Shown here piece after piece: positions 23,583 through 32,047 of a stretch of DNA of 33,360 nucleotides (position 1 is the stretch's first letter; each line of letters begins with the position of its first letter). The notes beneath the pieces were generated by a model. That model worked only from the letters and a program-made list of their open reading frames with translations. It ran no database searches and was not told the DNA's origin. A program made the position numbers and the translations under genes. The stretch is from Streptomyces sp. GC420 (GTDB taxonomy: Bacteria; Actinomycetota; Actinomycetes; Streptomycetales; Streptomycetaceae). The stretch spans positions 1-33,360 of the forward strand of contig NZ_JAAAXQ010000035.1 of the NCBI RefSeq assembly GCF_009916105.1. Reading direction: 5' to 3'.

Positions 23583-24058
23583 CCTTTCCAACTCCAGCTT
23601 GAGGTGTTGAGGTGCAGGGTGAGGAAGGTGTTCAGAATCCGGTGGCGCTGTTCTCGTCGCCGGCGATGCGGAAGCCCGCAGCGCGGCCAGCGCGGGCGTC
23701 TCGGGCATGAGAAGGCGACCGCCCGCGCGCCCTCTCGTCGAACAACAGCAGGTGGCCACCACCTTCGATCCTCCTGGGTGGACACCCGACGTCATCCCGG
23801 TGGTGTCGACGACAAGCTGCTCCTGGTAGTGCGCATCGACCCGGACAGCGTGCCACGGTCGCTGTTCCACCGGAGAGCGGTCAGGATCCGGCTGGCAAGG
23901 CCGCTCCGCAGGGGTCTGAGCAGCGTCGTGCTTCGCGGCTGCCCTCCTCCGTCGGATGCATACCGCTTGCCGCCCGGTCATCAAGTACCGGTAGGCTGAT
24001 GCGCCGCAACGGTACGGGAAGGGCGTCGTCTCGGCGCCACGGCGAGGTGACGGAGCGA
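23583..24058. other. gap without a supported gene
   Basis: About 475 bases right of the IS. Fragments on the minus strand have mixed frames and no clear family, so decayed coding sequence is likely. No promoter or RNA structure is convincing until the DUF6153-like gene at 24059. Confidence 0.35.
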
Positions 24059-24499
24059 ATGAGCTGCAGGGCCAGGGCCGGGCAAGGCGCGTTCGGTCGC
24101 CTGTTGCTTCTGCTGCTTCTCGCCCTCGGTCTGATGCACCTCCTTGCCCACGCGGGCGACACCGGCACAGGTCGTGAACTCGAGACCATTGCTCATGCCC
24201 ACGTCGTTCAGCCGGAGCCGACCACACCGGGTGAGGCGGCTCCGCCCGTCGCGGCGGCGTCTGTCGAGCACGACCATCACGGCACCGGCGGCGCGGCGGA
24301 ACTCGGCCTGTGTGCTGCCGTCATCGGATGCTGCGTTCTGCTGGCGGTCGGTGGTCGTCGGCTCCGCGGGCGTTGCATCGCGCTGACCGTGCTGCTCAGG
24401 AGGCGCGCGCTGGCAGCGTGGTCCCGTCTGCGCCGACCGGCATGTCTGACTCGTTCGCACGGCGTAGGCATCGCGCAGTCGGCGATCCTGCGGATCTAG
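24059..24499 (+). CDS. DUF6153-like small membrane protein
   Basis: The 146-residue protein (ATG 24059, GGAG 4 nt upstream) has an N-terminal hydrophobic helix (RLLLLLLLALGLMHLLAHAG), a His-containing middle (AHAHVV, VEHDHHGTGG) and a second hydrophobic segment (LGLCAAVIGCCVLLAVGG). The tail ends SAILRI; DUF6153 proteins of Streptomyces commonly end in ..LRI. The family function is unknown. Members often lie near metal-related genes. Two other small membrane proteins of this kind lie at 28604 and 29246. Confidence 0.6.
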   Translation: MSCRARAGQGAFGRLLLLLLLALGLMHLLAHAGDTGTGRELETIAHAHVVQPEPTTPGEAAPPVAAASVEHDHHGTGGAAELGLCAAVIGCCVLLAVGGRRLRGRCIALTVLLRRRALAAWSRLRRPACLTRSHGVGIAQSAILRI

Positions 24500-24705
24500 G
24501 CCGCCGATACGGCGCGCAGGCCGTGTTCCTTCTCGTACGACGTCGTACGACAAACCAGGCACCGTCCCGAAGCTCCGGCGCCATCGAGGTCCGGCCCGGG
24601 CGAAGAACGCCTGCCGCCGATCCGACGCATCCCTGCCACGCACGCCCCCGGCAGACCGGACACGCCATGTCGCGCGCCGGCCTGCCCGCGAAAGGCCATC
24701 GACCC

Positions 24706-25629
24706 GTGACTCAGCCCTACCTCGTCAACCAAGCAGGCATGCCCGCGCAGCCGCAGGCACGCCCGCCGCACCCACAGCAGCACCAACGCCACCCGGGGCA
24801 TCGGCCCCACCCGCCACACCAGCAGCCGACTGCCCAAGTCCGACCGGACGTCCCGACCGTCCAAGACCCTGGCCCTTCGGTTCCGGGGCCCGGGCCACGG
24901 CTGCGCGAGGCTTCCGGGGCAGACACCCCGCCTCCGACGGGTGGCCGCCGTGCGCGTCGGCGGGCGAAGAAGCGGACGCCGGTGATCGGTGACTACCTCG
25001 GGTACGCCACGACGTTCGTGGGTGCGGGCCTGATCAGTGGCGCGGTGGTGCACCACCCGCTGGATCCCGACCGGTACACGGTGATCGCACTGGTCGGAGC
25101 GGGTGTGTTCCTCTGTGCGACCGTGCTGAACGAGTTCGTCCTCCAACGGCAGCGGCCCAGCGCCTCGAGGGTGGTCGCGATCGTGCTGGCCTCGCTGGCG
25201 CTGTCGTTCGGCATCGGCATGCTCAGCGGCGGGCTGCAGCATTTCGAGGACTTCCCCGAGCGAGCGGCGATGCTGATCCCGTTCGGGCTGGCGCTGTCCT
25301 TCGTGGCGTACGTGCTGCGCTACGACGCCGCGCGCTGGCGCAGCATCACCGGCCCGACCGGCCTATTGGTGCTGGTCACCGCAGCGGTCGCGTTCGTCGG
25401 GCTGCGCGGTATAGCCGCCGACATGGCCGCAGAGCCCGGCGGTGGCGGCCACAGTCACGGCGAGGAGAACACCAGCGACACAGAAACGGGGAGAACGGCG
25501 GAGAGGGAGGACGGCCGCAACGAGGATGCCGGCACGAAGACGCCCGATGCCTCACCCGGCACCGACGGCACCGGAACTGGCGCAGGCGAGGAAGAAGCGG
25601 GACACGCGGAGGACGGGCACGCCCACTGA
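24706..25629 (+). CDS. multi-pass membrane protein with His-rich tail
   Basis: Taken from GTG 24706 (GAAAGG about 9 nt upstream); ATG 24667 and ATG 24739 are alternatives. The N-terminal 80 residues are Pro/Gln/His-rich, ending in a basic patch (GRRARRRAKKR). Five hydrophobic segments follow (YATTFVGAGLISGAVV, VIALVGAGVFLCATVL, VVAIVLASLALSFGIGMLSG, MLIPFGLALSFVAYVL, LLVLVTAAVAFVGL). The C-terminal 70 residues are acidic with GGGGHSHGEE and end GHAEDGHAH, suggesting metal binding outside or inside the membrane. I do not recognise the family. The neighbours make a metal-related role plausible. Confidence 0.7.
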   Translation: MTQPYLVNQAGMPAQPQARPPHPQQHQRHPGHRPHPPHQQPTAQVRPDVPTVQDPGPSVPGPGPRLREASGADTPPPTGGRRARRRAKKRTPVIGDYLGYATTFVGAGLISGAVVHHPLDPDRYTVIALVGAGVFLCATVLNEFVLQRQRPSASRVVAIVLASLALSFGIGMLSGGLQHFEDFPERAAMLIPFGLALSFVAYVLRYDAARWRSITGPTGLLVLVTAAVAFVGLRGIAADMAAEPGGGGHSHGEENTSDTETGRTAEREDGRNEDAGTKTPDASPGTDGTGTGAGEEEAGHAEDGHAH

Positions 25630-25958
25630 GTGGGGGCGCCGTGGCCGGGAGCTGCAGCGCGGTGGAGGTTCTGCGACTCCGGCCCCCGGGGACTTGCTGG
25701 GGCCATGCCGGCTGGGGTGATCGGCCAGGGCTTCTTGCGGGTTCGGGGGTCGGGGCCGGTGGTGATCCATGCCTGTCCCCCACCGGCCAGTGGGAGTTCG
25801 CCGGGCGCAGGCGGACGCGGCCCTCCGGGGAGCGCCAGACCCGGGCCGCTTCGGCGGCGGCGAGTGCTGCCTTCTCCGGATCCAGGGCCCGCAGTACCCG
25901 GTGGTTGGCGGAGATCCTCAGGGGACAGGCGGGCATCAAGGACTCCTGGAAGAAGAGC
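25630..25958. other. convergent spacer with one doubtful small gene
   Basis: The only candidate is on the minus strand from ATG 25936, with AGGAG 7 nt upstream, reading MPACPLRISANHRVLRALDP and EKAALAAAEAARVWRSPEG. Coding character fades after about 55 residues and no stop follows before the membrane-protein gene, so it may be broken. Confidence 0.3.
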
Positions 25959-25959
25959 A

Positions 25960-25989
25960 GGGGAGGGGCACCGTGCGATGCCCCTCCCC
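25960..25989 (-). terminator. strong hairpin after the MFS gene
   Basis: GGGGAGGGGCA (25960-25970) pairs with TGCCCCTCCCC (25979-25989) across an 8-nt loop, 11 perfect pairs. It lies 20 nt after the MFS stop. Confidence 0.75.
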
Positions 25990-26009
25990 TGGGCCGGAGG
26001 GCCGGTGGG

Positions 26010-27311
26010 TCAGACGGTGGCGGCCAGCCGCTCCGAGGCAGGCGGCGGCGCCAGTCGGCCGGTGCGGTACAGGCCGTAGAGGGCGGCCGCACACGCCAGG
26101 CCGAGCGCGAGCAGCGAGATCCACGGCAGCGCGGGGACCCCGGCTGCCCGCGCGGCGTCGAGCGCGGCACCGGTGCCCAGGTTCCCGACGGTGATACCGA
26201 CGCCGCAGATCGTGTTGTACAGCCCGTAGTGGGTGGCGACGAGGCGGTCACCGGAGAGGCGGACGATGGTGTCCATCTCGAACGGGTAGGCGATCATCGT
26301 GCCGAGGGCCAGCAGCAGCGCGGCGAGCGTGGGCGGAACCGCCGCGAGCAGCCACAGCCCGGTCCGGGACTCCGTTACGGGCACGGCGGTGGCGAGCAGC
26401 GGGGGGACGAAGGCCAGGCCCATGGTCGCCAGCCCGCGCACGAGCGCCTGCCCGGGCTCGTACCGTGCCTTGCACCATGCGGTCACCCGTGTCTGTCCGA
26501 GGATCGTGCTCAGGCCGGAGACGGCGAAGAGCGCTGCCACCGCCGCCATGCTGAACCCCCCGTCGCCGCCGAGCCGACGCACTTCCAGCGGCAGCGCCAG
26601 ATAGACCTGGAAGGACAGGACGTACGAGCCGATCATGGCGACGGAGAAGAGCAGGAACGGCCGTTTGGCGAGGATGCCTCGCCACTGGGCGAGGACGCCC
26701 TGGCTGTTGTCGTTGTCCTGTCGCTTGGCGTTCTCGGCCCGTCGGGCGGGCAGTGAGCGGATCTGGACGATGCTGAGCAGTGCGAAGATTCCAGCCGCCA
26801 CCAGGCAGGTGATGCGGAAGTCCACTCCGGTCAGCACCATGCCCGCCAGCGGGCCCAGCAGGATGCCGGCCTGGTAGAACACGTTGAACAGGGCGAACGC
26901 CTCGACCCTGCGATCGCCCGCGTCTGCGGCGAGGTACGCCCGTACGGCCGGGTTGAACAGCGCCCCGGCCAGCCCGGTGGCCGCGGAGGCGGCGAGCAGC
27001 GCGGGCAGTGAGTCCACCAGTCCGAGGGTCGCGAAGCCGAGCGTGCGCAGCACGCACCCGGTGACGATCATCGGCTTGTAGCCGATCCGGTCGGCGAGCG
27101 TGCCGCCGACCAGGAACATGCCCTGCTGGCTGAAGTTGCGTACTCCGAGGACGAGTCCGACGATCCAGCCGGCCAGCCCGAGCGTTCCGGACAGGTGTGC
27201 GGCCAGATAGGGCATCAGCATGTAGAAGCCGAGGTTGATGGTGAACTGGTTCACCATCAGCAATTGGACGCTGCGTTCGTAGGTGCGGACCTGTGCGAGG
27301 GTGCCCGTCAC
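26010..27311 (-). CDS. MFS transporter coupled to a CysK/SbnA-like enzyme
   Basis: The 433-residue protein has twelve predicted membrane helices. The MFS motif A region between helices 2 and 3 is [13 protein letters not shown]. The central loop ([17 protein letters not shown]) divides the halves. GTG 27311 overlaps the stop of the PLP-enzyme gene (GTGA) with GGAG upstream, so the transporter is made with the enzyme and probably exports its product or a compound built from it. In staphyloferrin B loci a CysK-like SbnA likewise lies with an MFS exporter, SbnD. Substrate unknown. A strong terminator follows. Confidence 0.82.
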   Translation of the reverse strand: MTGTLAQVRTYERSVQLLMVNQFTINLGFYMLMPYLAAHLSGTLGLAGWIVGLVLGVRNFSQQGMFLVGGTLADRIGYKPMIVTGCVLRTLGFATLGLVDSLPALLAASAATGLAGALFNPAVRAYLAADAGDRRVEAFALFNVFYQAGILLGPLAGMVLTGVDFRITCLVAAGIFALLSIVQIRSLPARRAENAKRQDNDNSQGVLAQWRGILAKRPFLLFSVAMIGSYVLSFQVYLALPLEVRRLGGDGGFSMAAVAALFAVSGLSTILGQTRVTAWCKARYEPGQALVRGLATMGLAFVPPLLATAVPVTESRTGLWLLAAVPPTLAALLLALGTMIAYPFEMDTIVRLSGDRLVATHYGLYNTICGVGITVGNLGTGAALDAARAAGVPALPWISLLALGLACAAALYGLYRTGRLAPPPASERLAATV

Positions 27312-28465
27312 CGGTTCTCCTCCGCAGCGTCGGCGTTTGCTTCCTCCTGGTCGGGTGCGGGGAGCATGTCGGTTTCCTGTGCCGGTGCTGCGGCCAGGGT
27401 GAGCGGGTCGACCACGGTGGTGCACCGGGTCCAGCGAGCGGCTTCCTTCTCGTCCACGCGCCCGATCACGTCGGGTTCGGGGGCCGGCGGGATCTTGAGG
27501 AGACCGTGGGCGGTGCAGTAGTCGTCGTCGAAGACGGTCCCGAGGTAGCGCTGCGGGCCGTCGGGGAAGATCGCGGCGATGCGGGTGTCGGCGGGCAGGG
27601 TGCGGGCCAGCCATCCGGCGACCAGGGCGACCGCTCCGACGCTCCATCCGCCGGTGGCGTAGTGCGAGGCGGCCAGTTGGCGGCAGGTCCACACGGCCTC
27701 GGCCGGGGCCACCCAGTGGACCTCGGAGAATGTGTCGTAGGCGACGTTGCGGGGGTAGATGCTCGAGCCGAGGCCCCGCATCAGGCGCGGGCGGGCCGGC
27801 TGGCCGAAGATCGTTGAACCGATGGTGTCGACGCCGACCACTTTCAGCTCGGGGTAGAGCTGCTTGAGCACCCGGGAGACGCCGGCGGAGTGCCCGCCGG
27901 TGCCGACGCTGCACACGAGGACGTCGATGTGGCCCAGTTCGGTGGCCAGTTCCAGGGCGAGCGGGGTGTAGGCGGTGGTGTTGTCCGGGTTGTTGTACTG
28001 GTCCGGGCACCAGGAGCCGGGGTGCTGTGCCATCAGCTGCTGGACGCGCTGTCGGCGTGCCTGTTGCCAGCCGCCGGTGGGGTGCGGCTCGGAGACGACG
28101 TTGACCTGGGCGCCGTACGCGGTCAGCAGCCGGGTCATGGACATCTCCAGGCCGGGGTCGGTGACCAGGGTGACGGGGTGGCCGTGGACCATGCCGGCCA
28201 GGGCGAGGCCGAGGCCGAGGGTGCCGCTGGTGGACTCGATGATCCGGGCGCCGGGGCGCAGGTCGCCGCGGGCGCGGGCCCGCTCCACCATGTGCAGGCC
28301 GGGCCGGTCCTTGATGCCGCCGGGGTTGAAGCCCTCCAGCTTCGCCCAGAAGCCGCGGTCGGCGGGGGTCAGCGGCTGGGTGACCCGCAGCAGCGGCGTG
28401 TTCCCCACCAGCGCCGACAGGGCGGACCGGTCGGGTGTGATGGCGGTGTTCGTCAGTGACTGCAT
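27308..28465 (-). CDS. PLP-dependent CysK-family enzyme, atypical (SbnA-like)
   Basis: The 385-residue fold-type II PLP enzyme is taken from ATG 28465. The PLP lysine is in [15 protein letters not shown], and the phosphate-binding loop is VGTGGHSAG. The substrate loop of cysteine synthases (SSGNTG) reads [10 protein letters not shown] here, so the Asn and Thr of the loop differ. That argues against ordinary O-acetylserine sulfhydrylase and recalls SbnA-type enzymes that make diaminopropionate. The last 60 residues are an added acidic tail (after ..[17 protein letters not shown]). It forms an operon with the MFS transporter. Function beyond beta-replacement chemistry is inference. Confidence 0.82.
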   Translation of the reverse strand: MQSLTNTAITPDRSALSALVGNTPLLRVTQPLTPADRGFWAKLEGFNPGGIKDRPGLHMVERARARGDLRPGARIIESTSGTLGLGLALAGMVHGHPVTLVTDPGLEMSMTRLLTAYGAQVNVVSEPHPTGGWQQARRQRVQQLMAQHPGSWCPDQYNNPDNTTAYTPLALELATELGHIDVLVCSVGTGGHSAGVSRVLKQLYPELKVVGVDTIGSTIFGQPARPRLMRGLGSSIYPRNVAYDTFSEVHWVAPAEAVWTCRQLAASHYATGGWSVGAVALVAGWLARTLPADTRIAAIFPDGPQRYLGTVFDDDYCTAHGLLKIPPAPEPDVIGRVDEKEAARWTRCTTVVDPLTLAAAPAQETDMLPAPDQEEANADAAEENR

Positions 28466-28603
28466 GTCGTTTCGCTCTCGCTCGATGAATGCGCGGTGCG
28501 TGTTCATCTCGCGCTACGGCCGCGCAGCGGACGGTTGCTCCGTCCGAGGAGTGCGGGTCGTCGCGCGGCAGCCGTGCGGCGTGCCGGCTGCGGGGCGAGA
28601 GGT

Positions 28604-29038
28604 CTAGATGCGCCACCGCGAGGTGCGAGCAAGTGCGGTTCTGCCCGTACTTCTTACGCGGGCTCGGGACCGCCGGCGCTCGGGGTGCGGCTGCGCCAGG
28701 GTCTCGTGGGCTTCAGCCGACGGCGTTGTGCCTGCCTGAGCGGGTGGTTGGTGAGCGGCCTGGGCTGTGGTCCGGGCGGCCACGTCCAGGGCGCATTCCT
28801 CGGTGTCATGGTGCGGATGCGGTCCATGGGGCACCGCATCGCTCGCCACCGTCGGCCAGGCAGGAGCTGTGGCCCTGCCGGGTGTCAGCCGGTCGTGTTC
28901 GTCGGGATGTCCGTGTATGAGGGTGCACAGTCCGAGGAAGGCGAGCAGGGCGCCGGACAGCAGAGCGAAAAGTGGGCGCCGCGAGTAGTCGGCCGGGGGA
29001 CGCCAGGCAGGCGTGGGTGTATGGGGGTGTGTCGGCAC
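28604..29038 (-). CDS. small His-rich single-TM protein (DUF6153-like)
   Basis: GTG 29038 is chosen because GGAGGA lies 5 nt upstream; longer versions add a Pro/Arg-rich stretch. The 144-residue product has one hydrophobic segment (LFALLSGALLAFLGLCTLIH), immediately followed by HGHPDEHD, then VPHGPHPHHDTEECA and a basic C-terminus ending RWRI. The His clusters just outside the helix suggest metal binding. It lies 138 bp upstream of the PLP-enzyme gene on the same strand and could belong to the same transcript. Confidence 0.55.
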   Translation of the reverse strand: MPTHPHTPTPAWRPPADYSRRPLFALLSGALLAFLGLCTLIHGHPDEHDRLTPGRATAPAWPTVASDAVPHGPHPHHDTEECALDVAARTTAQAAHQPPAQAGTTPSAEAHETLAQPHPERRRSRARVRSTGRTALARTSRWRI

Positions 29039-29245
29039 AGGTCCTCCGTGCGCTCGCCCTCGTTTCGGTCGCGGCGGCAGCCACGGCACAGGGGCGACAG
29101 GCAGGGGTGGGGTAGGACGGACGGCGGCGACGCGTAGCCGGGTCGCCTCTCGGTGTGCGGGGCTCCCCGTGCACGGAGCCGGCAAGCCGGTCCCGCATCC
29201 GCCAACAGGCACGGCCGGAACCGCCTGAGGAAGAAGAGGACTCTT

Positions 29246-29695
29246 CTAGACCTGCTGGACCACGGACGATCTGAGGGCCGTGGGCGACGCGGCAGACAAT
29301 GCCGGCTCGTTGAGACCCGGCTTGCCCGAGAAGAGCCCGACACCGGTCGGTTCGCGGACCGACACGGCAAAGCACGGCGGCCTCAGAACCGGCCCCTGCT
29401 GCGGCTGGCCGGAGACGCAGTGATCACTTGTGTGCGAGGAGCCATGGCCTCCGCCCGGCTCGATCGCTATGAGCCGCAGCGTGCGCTGCTCGTCCTCGGC
29501 GCCGAGGGTCTCCTCGTGCAGTACGGCAGCGGGTGCTGCCGCGCTGGTCACCAGGTGCCCTTTGATGCTCTCGGCGCCCAGTCCGTGCGTGGACACGATG
29601 CCGAGCAGAAGCACCGTCATGGCCACCACGCGCAGCAGCGGACCCGCAGACGCGCGAGCCCGCACCAGCCGCTGGGGTGACCAAGCCGTAACCAT
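29246..29695 (-). CDS. small membrane protein, leaderless
   Basis: The 149-residue protein has an N-terminal hydrophobic helix (LLRVVAMTVLLLGIVSTHGL) and a soluble part with HEETLGAEDEQRTLRLI and GGGHGSSHTSDHC. ATG 29695 is preceded 6 nt upstream by TAGGAT, with TTGACG 20 nt further up and no ribosome-binding site: a leaderless layout. The general plan recalls DUF6153 proteins, though the C-terminal signature is absent. Function unknown. Confidence 0.55.
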   Translation of the reverse strand: MVTAWSPQRLVRARASAGPLLRVVAMTVLLLGIVSTHGLGAESIKGHLVTSAAAPAAVLHEETLGAEDEQRTLRLIAIEPGGGHGSSHTSDHCVSGQPQQGPVLRPPCFAVSVREPTGVGLFSGKPGLNEPALSAASPTALRSSVVQQV

Positions 29696-29819
29696 GCCGT
29701 GATCCTAACGGCTCGTAGGCTTTGGTCCGTCAACTCCCGCGCCCCAGCACGTAAACGAGCCACACATGACCGATCTGCTCCGGCGAGAACCCGAGCCCTG
29801 CCCGGCCTGGATGCGCCAT

Positions 29820-29851
29820 GGCCCCGCCACGCCCGGAGGGGTGGCGGGGCC
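29820..29851 (-). terminator. terminator hairpin after cbtA
   Basis: GGCCCCGCCAC (29820-29830) and GTGGCGGGGCC (29841-29851) pair perfectly over 11 bp across a 10-nt loop, 36 nt after the cbtA stop. Confidence 0.7.
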
Positions 29852-29886
29852 GGACGCTTGGCGTCGTGCCGGGCGTCATGGGGGAA

Positions 29887-30690
29887 TCAGTTCAGGGCCG
29901 GCACCTGTGTCCCCGGCGCCGCCTCGGCGCCGGCCGGGGGCGAGGTCAGCAGACGCTGGGCCAGCATGCCGAAGACGATCCCGAAGACCGTCCACAGCAT
30001 GGCCTGGACGGCCAGCGAAGCAATACGGAACTCCCACAACAGTGCTGCAGGGAAGCCCACCTTGACCGCGTCATCGTTCGACGGCAGGAACACGAAAGCA
30101 GCCGCCGTCACGGCGACGAAGCCTGCCCCGGCGGCCACGGTCGCGTTCCAGTTGCCCAGACGCCGTGCCAGCCTTCGCCCGGCAATGACCGCGGCGACGC
30201 CCAGCAGCACACTGAGCAGGATCATCAGAAAGAACAGCGTGGTGCGTTTTCCGATCGTGTCCGGGTTTCCGACCGCCGGCGGGGTGGCCGGGTACTTCAG
30301 GAACGGCACCAGACAGACGGTGGTGAAGGCGGCCGCTGCCAGAAGCGCAGCCGTCGCCCGAGGGCTGAAGCGGCCCACACGGCCCAGCGCGAAGGAGAAC
30401 GCCAGAGCCGCGATGCCGCCCAGCGCGACCCCGTACACCAGAACACCGGTGGCCAGACCGGCGGTCGACTGTACCGGGCGGCTGACGGCTTCCTCTTCCT
30501 CCTGGGACGGGGGTGCGCCGTGTCCGGCATGGTGCTCTTGAACAGCCTGGGCCTCCTCCACCGCAATCGAACCGTCCACGGACGGCTCACCCACTACGTA
30601 GGCCACGGCGAAGGCGAACAGTCCAGCGATCAGGCCCGCGAGCATTCCGCGGACCAGGAGGCCTCTGATGGTTGAGGCGTGCACGTGCAT
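29887..30690 (-). CDS. cbtA: cobalt transporter subunit CbtA
   Basis: This 267-residue inner-membrane protein belongs to the CbtA family, the membrane component of a B12-regulated cobalt uptake system. Helices include LLVRGMLAGLIAGLFAFAVA, GVLVYGVALGGIAALAFSFA and FFLMILLSVLLGVAAVIAG. An acidic/His loop (EEAQAVQEHHAGHGAP) follows the first helix, and FLKYPATPPAVGNPDTI is a characteristic motif. ATG 30690 is 6 nt after cbtB, with GAGAGG overlapping the cbtB stop region. It is controlled by the cobalamin riboswitch through cbtB. Confidence 0.88.
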   Translation of the reverse strand: MHVHASTIRGLLVRGMLAGLIAGLFAFAVAYVVGEPSVDGSIAVEEAQAVQEHHAGHGAPPSQEEEEAVSRPVQSTAGLATGVLVYGVALGGIAALAFSFALGRVGRFSPRATAALLAAAAFTTVCLVPFLKYPATPPAVGNPDTIGKRTTLFFLMILLSVLLGVAAVIAGRRLARRLGNWNATVAAGAGFVAVTAAAFVFLPSNDDAVKVGFPAALLWEFRIASLAVQAMLWTVFGIVFGMLAQRLLTSPPAGAEAAPGTQVPALN

Positions 30691-30696
30691 CGCCTC

Positions 30697-30924
30697 TCAG
30701 TGACAGGGGAAGCCGAGCAGATGACGTCCGTCGTGCACCCACTCGTGCACGTCGGAGCCGGCGAACACGGATATGGCGCCCTGTTCAGCACCGACGAAGT
30801 ACAGCGCGATCAGCGCCAGGAGGCCGACGAACACGGCCCAGGGCAGTACCGCGCGCACGGGCAGAGCATCCGGCACAGAAGCGGAAGGGGTGGAGACGGC
30901 AGCGGAGACGACAGCCTCGGCCAT
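30697..30924 (-). CDS. cbtB: cobalt transporter subunit CbtB
   Basis: The 75-residue single-TM protein has the family layout: a short N-terminus, a hydrophobic helix (LPWAVFVGLLALIALYFVGA), then the conserved His motif HEWVHDGRHLLGFPCH at the C-terminus, which probably presents the metal. ATG 30924 has AGGAGG about 7 nt upstream. It is the first gene after the cobalamin riboswitch and is followed by cbtA. Confidence 0.9.
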   Translation of the reverse strand: MAEAVVSAAVSTPSASVPDALPVRAVLPWAVFVGLLALIALYFVGAEQGAISVFAGSDVHEWVHDGRHLLGFPCH

Positions 30925-30964
30925 GGTGGAACCTCCTCGGGGAACACGCGTCCCATACGGTGGT

Positions 30965-31110
30965 GCAAGACGACGGTCCACGGGTCTGACTAGCCGAAGC
31001 ACCGCCCCTCGCGGGCCACTCGCTTCGGCACACAGTGGCGCGACCGTGCCGGATTCTCACCGGACTTCCGTCTCGCCGTCGTCGCGTATTGAGATGTCGC
31101 CGTGACCGTA
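30965..31110 (-). ncRNA. cobalamin (AdoCbl) riboswitch
   Basis: On the minus strand the core elements appear in order: GGAAGTCCGGTGAGAATCCG (31070-31051), the GCCACTGTG box (31038-31030), and the B12-box region AGTCAGACCC (30991-30982), all at normal distances. The cbtB ribosome-binding site follows about 40 nt later. When cobalamin is bound, these riboswitches shut off downstream expression, which fits a cobalt importer. The outer ends given are approximate. Confidence 0.92.
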
Positions 31111-31221
31111 CCGCGCGCAGATCACCCCGCCAAGGGCGTGAGGCCCGTATCACTCCCGTACGCCCCCAGGGGGTAGCGTGCCGCCCGGCAACTGCCGTAC
31201 AGCGGCACACCGGAGGAACTG

Positions 31222-31815
31222 ATGACAGTACGGGTCACGCTGATCTCCCCCGCAACGAGCACGGCACTGCGCGACGTCCGTTTCGACGACGACAGCCCCC
31301 TCGACCCGGCAGGCATCGCACGCGCCAAAGTCCTGGCAGGCACCATCGCCCCAGCCCGCCACACCTACACGTCGCCTTCCCGCCGCTGCCGCCACACCGC
31401 CCGGGCACTGGGCCTGGAGGCCGAACCGCTTGCCGACCTCGCGGCCTGCGAGATGGGCCGGTGGCGCGGGCAGACGCTGGGTGCCGTAGGGGCTGCCGAG
31501 GAGGAAGCCGTGGCTCTCTGGATGAGCGACCCAGTTGCCGCGCCCCATGGGGGCGAGTCGCTGCGGGACCTGCGTATCAGGGTCGGCGCATGGCTGGACA
31601 GCCTGTACGCCCGGAACGGACGCATCGTGGCCGTTGCGGAACCAGACGTGATCCGCACCGCTGTCGTGCACGCCCTCATGGCACCCGACCATGCCTTCTG
31701 GCGCCTGGACATCCGCCCGCTGACCGCCACCGAACTCACCGGCCGGGCCCAGCGATGGAACCTCCGCCCCGGCCAGGCACTACAACCGCAGGACGTGGAG
31801 GACGCGGTCTCCTGA
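31222..31815 (+). CDS. histidine-phosphatase-fold protein lacking catalytic histidines
   Basis: The 197-residue protein keeps the phosphoglycerate-mutase-like fold: SPLDPAGIARAKVLA, YTSPSRRCRHTARALGLEAE, LADLAACEMGRWRGQTL, HGGESLRDLRIRVGAWLDSL. The catalytic RHG motif is replaced by SPATST (MTVRVTLISPATSTAL), and the second His of the usual (V)(T/S)HGG is replaced in VAVAEPDVIRTAVVH. Phosphatase activity is therefore unlikely. ATG 31222 has GGAGGAA 5 nt upstream. It is divergent from the riboswitch-cbtBA operon, where CobC-like phosphatases of B12 synthesis are a natural neighbour, so it may be a ligand-binding or regulatory relative. Confidence 0.78.
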   Translation: MTVRVTLISPATSTALRDVRFDDDSPLDPAGIARAKVLAGTIAPARHTYTSPSRRCRHTARALGLEAEPLADLAACEMGRWRGQTLGAVGAAEEEAVALWMSDPVAAPHGGESLRDLRIRVGAWLDSLYARNGRIVAVAEPDVIRTAVVHALMAPDHAFWRLDIRPLTATELTGRAQRWNLRPGQALQPQDVEDAVS

Positions 31816-32047
31816 CGGTCCATGCCAGGATCTTGCAGGACCGCAGCATTGCGCACCGATCATGGCCGTCGCGCGTTGTGTTGCCCTGCGCGCTGTCGCC
31901 GCACTGACCCCGGAACTATGGTCTGACGCCAGCGCAGGGGGAGGGCGCGACCGCCCTTACAGACCGCTCGAACCGGCAGTGCCGGGCACGCGCACTCGGC
32001 GATGCCCAGACCGACCCACGCCACCCTCAGCCAGCCATCACGCCCGT

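Noticed and set aside
26010..28616. 868-codon open frame that would fuse an N-terminal region to the MFS transporter
   Set aside because: The upstream part is the shadow of the PLP-enzyme gene. The real MFS start is GTG 27311, with its own ribosome-binding site and a GTGA overlap.
29231..29246. AGAAGAG-GA-CTCTTCT palindrome after the 29246-29695 gene
   Set aside because: A 2-nt loop is too tight for a normal hairpin and there is no U-run; it is too short to call a terminator or operator.
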